Origin: Granulicella sp.
GTDB taxonomy: Bacteria; Acidobacteriota; Terriglobia; Terriglobales; Acidobacteriaceae
Assembly: GCA_003133205.1 (NCBI GenBank)
Contig: PKWK01000066.1
Span: 1,869 to 21,998, forward strand
Reading direction: 5' to 3'
DNA length: 20,130 nucleotides
Positions 1 to 6,626 of this stretch are shown here, one piece after another. The stretch's first letter is position 1, and every line of letters starts with the position of its first letter. The notes under the pieces were generated by a model. That model searched no databases. It was not told the DNA's origin and worked only from the letters and a program-made list of their open reading frames with translations. The position numbers and the translations under genes were made by a program.

Positions 1-32
1 CTGATGCTGAAGACCGCGGTCTTCAGCATCAG
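1..32. repeat. Perfect 32-bp palindrome at the window edge, inside the HyfB-like gene
   Basis: Bases 1-16 are the exact reverse complement of bases 17-32 (arm CTGATGCTGAAGACCG, no spacer). On the coding strand it encodes LMLKTAVFSI, which fits the conserved region of the family, so it may be genuine. Its boundary coincides with the first base of the window, so a fold-back artefact at a contig end is also possible. Confidence 0.6.
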
Positions 33-824
33 GCCGCTCATCATGGCGGAGACGGGCGAAGGCGCCGCGGGATGGGCCTCGGGAAGCCAGACATGCAGCG
101 GGACCAGTCCTGCCTTGGCGCCGAAGCCGAGCAGGGCGAGCAGGAAGGCGGTGGTGGCGAGCAGCGGTGTGAGCGATGCGTGGCGTATGCTGTCGAAGGT
201 GAACTGCCAGCTTCCGCCTTGCAGTACTCCGAAGCAGAGCAGGATGCAGATGGCGCCGACGTGGGCCATCAGAAGATAGAGGAATCCGGCACGGCGAATC
301 TCGGGGATGCGATGCTGCGAGGTGACCAGGAAGTAGGAGGTCAGCGCCATCGTCTCCCACGCGACCATGAAGAGGTAGGCGTCGTCGGAGAGGATGACCA
401 TGGCCATGCTGGCGAGGAACACGTGATACTGCAGGCCCATCATTCCGGGCGCGGTGCCTTCGCCGGCGCGAAAGTATCCGGCGGAAAAGATCGAGATTCC
501 GGCGCCAGCCACGCCCAGGACCAGCAGGAAGAAGGCGGCTAAGGCGTCGAGGCGAAGGTGGAAGGGCAGATCCGGCAGACCGAGTGGAAGGATTTGCACC
601 TGCGCCGCCTGCCCGGAGATGAGGAAGACTGCCGCCAGAATCGCGATGAGCACACAGATCAGCGCGCCCAGCGGAAAGAGCACGCGCGCGACCAGGCGGC
701 CGCCGCGCGGAGTGGGCAGGCCTATGACTCCGATCGCCACCCAGGCGGTCAGAAGCGACAGCAGAAGGCGCAGCTCGTGCGCGGCCACGTACGACGCGGC
801 GCCGGATATGGCGGGAAGACTCAA
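1..824 (-). CDS. HyfB/NuoL-type proton-conducting membrane subunit (hydrogenase-4 component B-like), 3' end outside window
   Basis: Multi-pass inner-membrane subunit of the antiporter-like family shared by complex I (NuoL/M/N), hydrogenase-4 (HyfB) and Mrp antiporters; it moves protons across the membrane in a redox-driven complex. About 274 N-terminal residues are visible; HyfB proteins are usually near 650-670. Visible hallmarks are a hydrophobic N-terminus, the conserved glutamate in FMVAWETMALTSYFLV, and the conserved channel block KAGLVPLHVWLPEAHPAAPS followed by PVSAMMSGLMLK. The start is inferred as TTG at 824: it overlaps the upstream repressor's stop in a TTGA arrangement, and a GAGG Shine-Dalgarno lies 7 nt upstream inside that gene, which suggests translational coupling. 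HyfB is the best guess because the block after LPEAHP fits hydrogenase-4/formate hydrogenlyase proteins, but NuoL or MrpA/D relatives cannot be excluded without the rest of the cluster. Confidence 0.82.
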   Translation of the reverse strand, partial: MSLPAISGAASYVAAHELRLLLSLLTAWVAIGVIGLPTPRGGRLVARVLFPLGALICVLIAILAAVFLISGQAAQVQILPLGLPDLPFHLRLDALAAFFLLVLGVAGAGISIFSAGYFRAGEGTAPGMMGLQYHVFLASMAMVILSDDAYLFMVAWETMALTSYFLVTSQHRIPEIRRAGFLYLLMAHVGAICILLCFGVLQGGSWQFTFDSIRHASLTPLLATTAFLLALLGFGAKAGLVPLHVWLPEAHPAAPSPVSAMMSGLMLKTAVFSI

Positions 825-1162
825 GAATGGACCTCAGGCTTCTGTTCCATCTCGCCCAGCAGATCCATCGCTTCCTGAAGGTGCGTGTAGAAATAGCGGC
901 GCATCAGGGCGAGAACCTTGAGGATGATGGGGTCGCGGACCGAGTAGAAGACCTGGTTGCCGGCCTTGCGATTGACGACGAGTTGCTTGGCGCGGAGCAC
1001 GGCCAGGTGCTGCGAGACGTTGGCCTGCTCGATTCCGAGTTTCTCCATCAGCTCACCGGCGGAAAGCTCCCCCTTTTCAAGGAGTTCCATGATCGCGATG
1101 CGGGTAGGGTGGGCGAGCGCCTGGAAGATGTCGGCTTTGAAGCGGCGCAGCGAGTCTGGCAT
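821..1162 (-). CDS. ArsR/SmtB-family transcriptional repressor
   Basis: A 113-residue winged-helix DNA-binding protein of the ArsR type. The family pattern is clear: FQALAHPTRIAIMELL, a helix-turn-helix at about residues 33-58 with recognition segment QANVSQHLAVLRAKQLV, then a beta-wing (RKAGNQVFYSV). It contains no cysteine, so the classical thiol metal or redox sites are absent and the signal cannot be named. I chose ATG 1162 over the in-frame ATG 1204: 1162 has GGAG 8 nt upstream and begins MPDSLRR, while 1204 has no visible Shine-Dalgarno and would place a 24-bp operator-like dyad inside the gene. Its stop overlaps the start of the HyfB-like gene, so it probably regulates that membrane complex and itself. 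Confidence 0.85.
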   Translation of the reverse strand: MPDSLRRFKADIFQALAHPTRIAIMELLEKGELSAGELMEKLGIEQANVSQHLAVLRAKQLVVNRKAGNQVFYSVRDPIILKVLALMRRYFYTHLQEAMDLLGEMEQKPEVHS

Positions 1163-1180
1163 TAGGTGCTCCGAGCCTAC

Positions 1181-1204
1181 ATACGTATATTCGATAGTAC
1201 GCAT
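1181..1204. promoter_or_regulatory. Candidate ArsR operator (24-bp imperfect dyad)
   Basis: ATACGTATATTCGATAGTAC followed by GCAT is an imperfect palindrome centred on TCGA, with 16 of 24 positions symmetric (ATrCGTA...TACGyAT). It lies 18 bp upstream of the repressor's preferred start and overlaps possible -10 hexamers on the minus strand (TACTAT, TATTCT). Size and position fit ArsR-type operators. Binding is inferred. Confidence 0.5.
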
Positions 1205-1383
1205 ATAGAATAGCAGGTTCGGGGTTCGAGGTTCAAGGCTGGACCGGACGTGCCTTCAGGGCTCTCAACCGGCGGAAACAACTTTTGGGCTGATTGGGCG
1301 TGCGATTATCGGTTTCAAGAGTCTAAGAAGAATTCTTGGTCTCGTATTGGGCCCCCGTTGCCGCTCTTCCGGCGTGAACGAAG

Positions 1384-1397
1384 TCGAAGGCCTTCGA
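1384..1397. promoter_or_regulatory. Perfect 14-bp palindrome upstream of the BlaI-like gene
   Basis: TCGAAGGCCTTCGA is perfectly self-complementary and lies 116 bp upstream of the BlaI-like start. It may be an operator; no evidence beyond symmetry and position. Confidence 0.3.
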
Positions 1398-1472
1398 TTG
1401 ACTGAATGTCCTTCCAGATGGACCGCAGTCCGTGGTCGCTTGCAAATTGTCATACAGCCGTGGTAGCGTCTC

Positions 1473-1492
1473 GTACGCATATAGTAGATGCG
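1473..1492 (+). promoter_or_regulatory. Candidate promoter/operator of the blaI-like operon
   Basis: GTACGCATATAGTAGATGCG contains the dyad CGCAT-N7-ATGCG and a -10-like TATAGT (1480-1485, five of six consensus bases), 21 bp before the BlaI-like ATG. Repressors of this family autoregulate from short dyads at their own promoter, so this is the most likely binding site. Its first 12 bases also occur at the ArsR operator (1197-1208). No good -35 box was seen at standard spacing. Confidence 0.4.
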
Positions 1493-1513
1493 AAGACGGA
1501 GGAGTCGAACGCC

Positions 1514-1903
1514 ATGCCCGGACCGAAATTGACCAAGCTGGAACTGCAGATCATGGAGACGCTGTGGACGAGCGGCGAGTCGTCGATCCGCGAGGTGCAG
1601 GAGGCGTTTCCGGAGAAGGGCCGACCTGCGTATACGACCATCCAGACGACGGTGTACCGGCTGGAGGCGAAGGGCGTGGTGCGGCGGGTGAAGAAGGTGG
1701 GCAACTTCCATATCTTCGCGGCGACGGTTACGCGCGATGCGGCGCAGCGCAGGCTGGTGGACGACCTGCTCGCGCTGTTCGGCGGACGCACGCAGCCGGT
1801 GATGGCGCGGCTGATCGAGACGGGTAAGCTGACGTTGCAGGATGTGAAGGAAGCCGAGAAGGCGCTGAAGGATGCAGCGAGAGACAGCAAGTCGGCTAGT
1901 TAG
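1514..1903 (+). CDS. BlaI/MecI/CopY-family transcriptional repressor
   Basis: A 129-residue BlaI-type repressor. Family members have an N-terminal winged helix and a C-terminal dimerisation helix, and are inactivated when a partner membrane peptidase (BlaR1/MecR1) triggers their cleavage. Visible family features: LTKLELQIMETLW near the N-terminus, recognition segment YTTIQTTVYRLEAKGVV at about 40-56, a wing (KVGNFHIFAA), and a C-terminal region LVDDLLALFGG with RLIETGKLT. ATG 1514 was chosen because the protein begins MPGPKLTKLE as in the family and GGAGG lies upstream (1498-1502); the in-frame extension to 1406 has no family similarity and would cover the operator-like dyad. The M56 peptidase gene follows 78 bp downstream. 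The last residues (SKSAS) are encoded within a short repeat that continues into the spacer. Confidence 0.92.
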   Translation: MPGPKLTKLELQIMETLWTSGESSIREVQEAFPEKGRPAYTTIQTTVYRLEAKGVVRRVKKVGNFHIFAATVTRDAAQRRLVDDLLALFGGRTQPVMARLIETGKLTLQDVKEAEKALKDAARDSKSAS

Positions 1904-1938
1904 CGGGTCAGCAAGTCGGCGAGTCGGCAAGTCAGCGA
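1885..1938. repeat. Short imperfect direct repeats across the end of the blaI-like gene
   Basis: CAGCAAGTCGGC occurs at 1885-1896 and 1909-1920 (period 24), followed by the related GGCAAGTCAGC at 1926-1936. The array covers the BlaI-like stop codon, so the gene's 3' end is made of repeat. It resembles slippage-prone spacer repeats elsewhere in the window. Confidence 0.6.
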
Positions 1939-1981
1939 AGGCAGCCACGTAAGACGTTGAGCAAGGCCGCGGAGGTAGCGC

Positions 1982-4096
1982 ATGATGGCGGGTGTTGTTT
2001 CTCTGACGGGCGTTGTTATTTCGTTCGCCCCGGCGCTGAAGAAGAATCAGGCGCGGTCGCGGTACTGGATCTGGATGTCGGCGTCGGTTAAGCTGCTGCT
2101 GCCGTTTGCGCTGCTGGCGGGCATCGCAAGCCACTGGGTGAAGCCGCGTGCGGCGGCCGCGCCCACGAACGCGGGGATGTATGTTGCGGTGGAAGATGTC
2201 AGCGAGCCGTTTAGTGCGACGGATGAGGCGGCTCCGGTTGCGCAGGGGAAGCGGGTTGTAGTTGCGAGAGCTGTGGATCCCATTCGTGACGGTGAGACTG
2301 TCACGAATGGGGCGACCGCTCCAGTGGCAGCAACCCAGGTCTCCGACGCGAGACCTGGGGCACCCGGCTTTGTGGCTCGCGTGGTTCCTGTGCTTCCGCT
2401 GGTGGGCGGTGCGGTTTGGTTTGCGGGATTTGCGACCGTGCTGGTGTTGTGGTGCGTGCGCTGGAGGCGGGTTGCGCGGACGATGCGTGAGGCTGCGCCG
2501 GTGGGAGGAGGGCGTGAGATTGGGTTGCTGCGGCGGACGGAACGCGCAGCGGGGCTGAAGCGGCCGATCGAGTTGCGAGCCTCGGCGTCGTCGATGGAGC
2601 CGGGGGTGTTTGGGATTGTGCGGCCGGTGCTGGCGTGGCCGACGGGAATATCGCACCGGTTGGACGACGCGCATCTGGAAGCGATCCTCGCGCATGAGGT
2701 GTGCCATGTGCGGCGGCGCGACAATCTGACCGCTGCGCTGCACATGTTCGTCGAGGCCGTCTTCTGGTTTCATCCGATGGTGTGGTGGGTGGGCGCGCGG
2801 CTGGTGGAGGAGCGCGAGCGCGCGTGCGATGAAGAGGTGTTGCGGCTCTGCAGGCAGCCGGAGGTGTACGCGGAGAGCATCTTGAAGGTGTGCGAGTTCT
2901 GCGTGCAGTCGCCGCTGGAGTGTGTGTCGGGGGTGACGGGCGCGGACTTGAAGAAGCGCGTGATCGAGATTATGACTAAGCGCGTGGTGCGCAAACTGAC
3001 GCTGGGGAAGAAGCTGCTGCTGGTTGCGGTGGGGATGGTTGTGGTTGCGGTTCCGATTGTGCTGGGACAGGCGCAGGCGGCGCGGAGGATGATGGCGGCG
3101 GCGTTGAAGTCCGCGCCGAGGCCGCTGCAGTTTGCGGCACACGCGATGATTGCGGAGGAAGAGACGCTGTCGACGGGCGAGATTGCGGAGATAAAAGTGG
3201 ACGAGCCGGCGGTGTCGCCGGTGCTGGCGGCGGCGGGGCCGAGTGCATCTACGCAGGCTGGCTCGGGTCCGAACGGGGCTTCTGTTCCGTTTCCTCTCGG
3301 GATAAGCGCGGAGGAAGAGGCGATTGCGAAGACTATTGTTTTCGATGTGGCCAGCTTCAGGGTGAACAACACGAACCAGCCGAGTCCAACGTTTGAGATG
3401 AAGGCCGATAGCGACGGGCTCGTGATGCTGAACCGGCCGATGCGCGGCCTGATCCGCTTTGCGTACGCGGTGACCAGCGGCGTGAACTTCCACTTCGCGA
3501 ATGAGCCGGCGTGGATCGACGATGTGAAGTGGGACATTCGCGCGAAGGTGGCGCCGGAGGACCTGGCCGCGTGGCAGAAGCTGAGCCCCGACGCCAAGAA
3601 GCTCGTGCTGCGGCGGTTTCTAGCCGACTACTTAAAACTCTCCTTCCACACGGACACCACGCCGTACACGTACTACAACCTGGTGGTGGACAAGCGCGGC
3701 GCGAAGATGGCGGAGGCCAGGCCGGGCGACAATACCAGCGTGCCGTACCTGCGGGACGTTCCGGAGTCCAGCGTCAGGTGGTTGGGTCCGGGCGCGATCG
3801 CAGGCCACGCGGGCACGATGGCGATGTTGGCGATCGTGCTGTCGGGACACACCCCGTACGTGGTGCACGATGAGACGGAGCTGACCGGCAAATATAATTT
3901 CGCCATCAGCTATGCGCCGGGCGCCATGGACGATCCGCGGGCGCGCGCGCAGGGCATGTCAATCCAAGCTTCGCCGGAAGACGACCGGCCTTCGATCTTT
4001 ACCGCGGTGGAGCAGCTGGGGCTCAAGCTGGTTGCAACCAAGGGACCGCTGGAAGGCATAGTCATCGACCACGTGGAGCGTCCGCCGGAGAACTGA
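1982..4096 (+). CDS. BlaR1-like M56 membrane metallopeptidase fused to a TIGR03435 domain
   Basis: A 704-residue predicted sensor-transducer. In BlaR1/MecR1 the membrane-embedded zinc peptidase is activated by ligand binding outside and causes repressor cleavage. Here transmembrane segments are likely at about 4-18, 34-52, 133-159 and 343-363. The zinc motif HEVCH is at 238-242, with the third ligand probably E279 in ERACDEEV. After a linker of about 90 residues, the C-terminus (about 453-704) is a TIGR03435 domain, recognisable from FDVASFR, an AKVAPEDLAAWQ block and the ending IVIDHVERPPEN. This replaces the penicillin-binding sensor of BlaR1. The start is firm: GGAGG sits 6 nt upstream and an in-frame TAG lies just before. 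The N-terminus is shorter than usual, so the first membrane segment may be weak. Residues 99-128, in the TM2-TM3 loop, are encoded by two palindromic repeats. Confidence 0.9.
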   Translation: MMAGVVSLTGVVISFAPALKKNQARSRYWIWMSASVKLLLPFALLAGIASHWVKPRAAAAPTNAGMYVAVEDVSEPFSATDEAAPVAQGKRVVVARAVDPIRDGETVTNGATAPVAATQVSDARPGAPGFVARVVPVLPLVGGAVWFAGFATVLVLWCVRWRRVARTMREAAPVGGGREIGLLRRTERAAGLKRPIELRASASSMEPGVFGIVRPVLAWPTGISHRLDDAHLEAILAHEVCHVRRRDNLTAALHMFVEAVFWFHPMVWWVGARLVEERERACDEEVLRLCRQPEVYAESILKVCEFCVQSPLECVSGVTGADLKKRVIEIMTKRVVRKLTLGKKLLLVAVGMVVVAVPIVLGQAQAARRMMAAALKSAPRPLQFAAHAMIAEEETLSTGEIAEIKVDEPAVSPVLAAAGPSASTQAGSGPNGASVPFPLGISAEEEAIAKTIVFDVASFRVNNTNQPSPTFEMKADSDGLVMLNRPMRGLIRFAYAVTSGVNFHFANEPAWIDDVKWDIRAKVAPEDLAAWQKLSPDAKKLVLRRFLADYLKLSFHTDTTPYTYYNLVVDKRGAKMAEARPGDNTSVPYLRDVPESSVRWLGPGAIAGHAGTMAMLAIVLSGHTPYVVHDETELTGKYNFAISYAPGAMDDPRARAQGMSIQASPEDDRPSIFTAVEQLGLKLVATKGPLEGIVIDHVERPPEN
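2279..2311. repeat. Inverted repeat with perfect 12-bp arms, in frame in the blaR1-like gene
   Basis: CCCATTCGTGAC (2279-2290), a 9-nt loop, then GTCACGAATGGG (2300-2311). It encodes about DPIRDGETVTNG in the loop between the second and third membrane segments. Perfect arms of this length inside a gene suggest an inserted REP-like unit. It ends in TGGGGCGACC, close to the TGGGGCACCC tail of the neighbouring element. Confidence 0.75.
2334..2365. repeat. REP-like palindrome with TGGGGCACCC tail, in frame in the blaR1-like gene
   Basis: CCCAGGTCTC (2334-2343), 6-nt loop, GAGACCTGGG (2350-2359), continuing into the tail TGGGGCACCC (2356-2365). Arms are perfect. It encodes TQVSDARPGAP (residues 118-128). 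A related copy lies in the receptor gene at 7530-7561 in the same reading frame. Confidence 0.8.
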
Positions 4097-4182
4097 GCGC
4101 GCTTCACGTTTGAGAACGTCTAACTGAGATTCAAAACAGCTTTCGCATTACTCTGGATCGGATCGACGGAAGGGTGGTGGCG
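4097..4182. other. Short spacer between the blaR1-like gene and the next TIGR03435 gene
   Basis: It contains a small perfect hairpin, ACGTT-TGAG-AACGT (4106-4119), without a following T-run, so it is not a convincing terminator. The spacing is compatible with co-transcription. Confidence 0.4.
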
Positions 4183-5571
4183 ATGACGCGACATACGGCG
4201 TACCGGGCTCGAACGATTCTTCTCCTTGCCGCTGGATGTTTGGCGATGAGTGTGCCGAACGGGATGTTTCCCGTGAGCGCGGCGCAGGAACCGGGTGCGC
4301 AGCCGCCTCAGCCGGTGTTCCACTTCCCGCAGGCGACGTTGAGTTCGCGCGGCAAGAAGACGGATGGGCCGGGGATCATCGATCTGCCGCAGCCCGGGTT
4401 CGCGGCGGAGATCACGCTCGCCATGCATGGGACGACGGACTGGCTGCAGAGCGTGCAGGTGATCAGCCGGAGCACGCAGGTCATCGTCTCCGTACGCATG
4501 GGATGGGCGTACGTGCTGCCCACTGGCAGCCTCGAATTTCACCAGGGCGAGGTGCAGACGGTGCAGGGTGGGGCAGGCACGAACAACAACTTCCAGCTCG
4601 GCAGCCAGAACGCGCCGGTGCGCGCGGACGTGAAGGACTTCATCGCATTCGTGGAGCAGGTGACGTTGAAGGACGGCACCGTGGTCAACGCCGATCATGA
4701 CAAGATTGCGTCCACGTACAAAGACATCAGCGAAGGAAAGCCTGTCGCCAGAGCCAAGACGGCGGTGGACCCAAATAGCACCGCCGCGCAGAACGCGGGC
4801 CTGGGACCGCAGCTTACGCCGGGATTGAAGCCGATTTCGTTCGACGTAGTCTCGTTCCGGCGCACGGAGCGGCAGGGGCCCACGCGGGTCGACCTGCCGG
4901 TGGAGGGCGACTTCATCGCCTACCACGGTGTACCGATCGAGCGGCTGATTCTGTTCGCGCACATCGCGCGCAAGGGCTACGTGTCGATCTCGGGAGAGCC
5001 GGAGTGGGCGAAGACCGATCTGTATGAGTTCACGGCGAAGGTGGCGCCGGAAGATGTGGCCGAGTGGAAGCAGATGACGCTGACCGACAAGCGCGCGATG
5101 GTGGCGACGCTGCTTGCCGATGTGCTGAAGCTGAAGGTGCACCAGGATACGGAGCCGCATCCGGTGTACGACCTGGTGGTGGCGAAGAGCGGGCCGAAGC
5201 TGACGGAGTATCAGCCGGGCGACACGGTGAAGGCTCCCGGCGGGCAGGTGCTGACGGGCAAGGTGCTGAGCTGGTTCGACCCGTTCACGCTGGTGTGCCA
5301 GGACACGACCATGGCGGAGTTGGTGAACTCGCTTTCGGGGCCGAACCGCGCGGGGCGCGTGGTGATCGACAAGACGGGGCTGCCGGGAGCGTACAACTTC
5401 ACGGTGCCGATTCCGTATGCGCCGCTGCCGCAGCAGTTGCAGGACATGTCGGATGCGCCCTCGATGTTTGAAGGGCTGAAGGCACTGGGCTTGCAGATGG
5501 TGAAGAGCACCGGCGTGATCGACCAGATTATCGTCGACCACGTGGAGCGCCCGGCGGAGAACCAGGAGTAA
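4183..5571 (+). CDS. Secreted TIGR03435-family protein with an extra N-terminal region
   Basis: A 462-residue predicted exported protein of unknown function. TIGR03435 is a family expanded in soil acidobacteria; its activity is not established. The N-terminus looks like a signal peptide (arginines, then TILLLAAGCLAMS, cleavage near VSAAQ at about 35). Residues about 45-190 form a region I do not recognise, with FHFPQATLSSRG and many polar residues. The TIGR03435 domain spans about 219-462: FDVVSFRRTER, AKVAPEDVAEWKQM, VVIDKTGLPGAYNF and the ending IVDHVERPAENQE. I chose ATG 4183 because GGAAGGG (4168-4174) is well spaced for it; GTG 4174 in the same frame is the alternative. It is a paralogue of the C-terminal domain of the upstream peptidase and of the next gene, and probably shares their transcript. 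Confidence 0.85.
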   Translation: MTRHTAYRARTILLLAAGCLAMSVPNGMFPVSAAQEPGAQPPQPVFHFPQATLSSRGKKTDGPGIIDLPQPGFAAEITLAMHGTTDWLQSVQVISRSTQVIVSVRMGWAYVLPTGSLEFHQGEVQTVQGGAGTNNNFQLGSQNAPVRADVKDFIAFVEQVTLKDGTVVNADHDKIASTYKDISEGKPVARAKTAVDPNSTAAQNAGLGPQLTPGLKPISFDVVSFRRTERQGPTRVDLPVEGDFIAYHGVPIERLILFAHIARKGYVSISGEPEWAKTDLYEFTAKVAPEDVAEWKQMTLTDKRAMVATLLADVLKLKVHQDTEPHPVYDLVVAKSGPKLTEYQPGDTVKAPGGQVLTGKVLSWFDPFTLVCQDTTMAELVNSLSGPNRAGRVVIDKTGLPGAYNFTVPIPYAPLPQQLQDMSDAPSMFEGLKALGLQMVKSTGVIDQIIVDHVERPAENQE

Positions 5572-5601
5572 GGTTCGAGGTACCAGGTTCGAGGTTCGAG
5601 G
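5572..5601. repeat. Degenerate GGTTCGAGG direct repeats supplying the next gene's ribosome binding site
   Basis: GGTTCGAGGT (5572-5581) and GGTTCGAGGTTCGAGG (5586-5601) fill the spacer between two TIGR03435 genes. The GAGG at 5591-5594 lies 8 nt before ATG 5603 and is the only plausible Shine-Dalgarno. The same unit appears, degenerate, at 1216-1236 and about 6510-6530. Confidence 0.6.
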
Positions 5602-5602
5602 A

Positions 5603-6508
5603 ATGCGTGGAGATGTTCGAGCGTTGCTAGTGGTGGCTTTGTCGATCGCGATCGCCGCGCCCTGTGCGTTGGCGCAGGCGAGTGGTGGAGGTGCGTCGAA
5701 GCCTGCCGCGCAGCCGCCGGCTGTGGTGGTTGCGGAGGATGAGCCTTCCCCACCGCACATCCACTTCGATGTGGTGTCGTTCAAGCCCTGCAAGGAGGGG
5801 ATTGCGCTGACGATGAAGATTACGATTATGCCGCCGGATGGGGACTCGATTGGGTATCACTGCCAGACGATCGGGCGGATTCTCTCGTTCGCGTACGCGG
5901 GGAAGCAGCCTTTCCGGTTGAGCGGCGAGCCGGTGTGGGTGGACACCGATGCGTACGATTTTCAGGCGAAGGTTGCGCCGGAAGACGTTGCGGTATGGCG
6001 GAAGACGAGCCTCGACGCAAAGAGGGTGATGGTGCGGGAGATGTTGGCCGAGGTGCTGAATCTGAAGATGCACACTGATACGACAACACATCCGGTGTAT
6101 GCGCTGGTGGTGGCGAAGGGTGGGCTGAAGATTGGGCCGAAGCTGAAGGAGTACAAAGCGGACGAAGAGACGAAGTTGGCTGGCGGACGGGTGTTTAAGG
6201 GGCGGGATGTGACCTGGGTGGGCCCGGACGTGGCGTACTACCAGGGCACGACGATGGCGGGTCTGGCGGATGGGCTCGGGGCACGGCTGGACCGCGAAGT
6301 CGTCGACAAGACCGGGCTGTCGGGCATGTACGACGTCCAGCTCACGATGCCATTTCTGCACTACGACCCGAAGACGGCGAACGTGGAGGATTCAAAGTTC
6401 GCGGAGATATTTGACGGACTGAAAGAGCTCGGTCTGAGACTTGAATCCAGCAAGGCTGAGCTGAATGGGATTGTGGTGGACCATGTCGAGCGGCCGCCGG
6501 GGAACTAG
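5603..6508 (+). CDS. Secreted TIGR03435-family protein
   Basis: A 301-residue exported protein of a family without established activity. Residues 1-25 form a clear signal peptide ending ALAQ, followed by a short Ala/Pro-rich stretch. The TIGR03435 domain fills the rest: FDVVSFKPCKEG at about 54, GRILSFAY, the SGEPVWVDTDAYDFQAKVAP block with EDVAVWRK, EVVDKTGLSGMYD, and the ending IVVDHVERPPGN. It has the usual compact length, without the extra N-terminal region of the preceding paralogue. It starts 31 bp after that gene's stop; ribosome binding comes from the repeat spacer. The three tandem TIGR03435 domains share their C-terminal signature and probably arose by duplication next to the blaI/blaR1-like pair. 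Confidence 0.88.
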   Translation: MRGDVRALLVVALSIAIAAPCALAQASGGGASKPAAQPPAVVVAEDEPSPPHIHFDVVSFKPCKEGIALTMKITIMPPDGDSIGYHCQTIGRILSFAYAGKQPFRLSGEPVWVDTDAYDFQAKVAPEDVAVWRKTSLDAKRVMVREMLAEVLNLKMHTDTTTHPVYALVVAKGGLKIGPKLKEYKADEETKLAGGRVFKGRDVTWVGPDVAYYQGTTMAGLADGLGARLDREVVDKTGLSGMYDVQLTMPFLHYDPKTANVEDSKFAEIFDGLKELGLRLESSKAELNGIVVDHVERPPGN

Positions 6509-6536
6509 GATTCGAGGTGCGAGACAGGTTGGATGG

Positions 6537-6565
6537 TTGACATACGATAAGTGTCGTACTAGGGT
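6537..6565 (+). promoter_or_regulatory. Candidate promoter with internal dyad
   Basis: A consensus -35 TTGACA (6537-6542) is followed after 17 bp by the weak -10 TAGGGT (6560-6565); TACTAG at 6557 is an alternative at shorter spacing. The spacer contains the dyad TACGA-N6-TCGTA (6543-6558), which could be a repressor site. The -10 is poor, so this is tentative. Confidence 0.3.
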
Positions 6566-6612
6566 TGGGCTGGAGTCGCTTGCGTGCGCTGGATGGGTCG
6601 TATTAGGATGTG

Positions 6613-6626
6613 TGTAGAACACTACA
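6613..6626. promoter_or_regulatory. Short dyad TGTAG-N4-CTACA
   Basis: TGTAGAACACTACA has 5-bp perfect arms. It lies 48 bp downstream of the candidate -10, so it could be an operator or a chance match. Confidence 0.2.

Larger units (their letters stand above)
1205..1513. other. Divergent spacer between the ArsR-like and BlaI-like genes
   Basis: About 300 bp without a convincing gene. It holds a degenerate GGTTCGGGGTTCGAGG run (1216-1236) like other spacers here, a 14-bp perfect palindrome (1384-1397), a weak 10-bp palindrome AAGAATTCTT, and the BlaI-proximal element at 1473-1492. The left part also carries the minus-strand promoter of the ArsR gene. Confidence 0.5.

Noticed and set aside
1265..3493. 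Long minus-strand open frame (742 codons) opposite the blaI/blaR1-like genes
   Set aside because: Arg/His/Pro-rich translation without family similarity, fully opposite two well-supported genes; typical shadow in GC-rich DNA.
4485..4515. Inverted repeat GTACGC...GCGTAC inside a TIGR03435 gene
   Set aside because: Short arms in GC-rich coding sequence, no shared tail or second copy; probably chance.
4120..5793. Long minus-strand open frame (557 codons) opposite the TIGR03435 genes
   Set aside because: Same low-complexity Arg/His/Leu composition, overlapping two supported genes; shadow.
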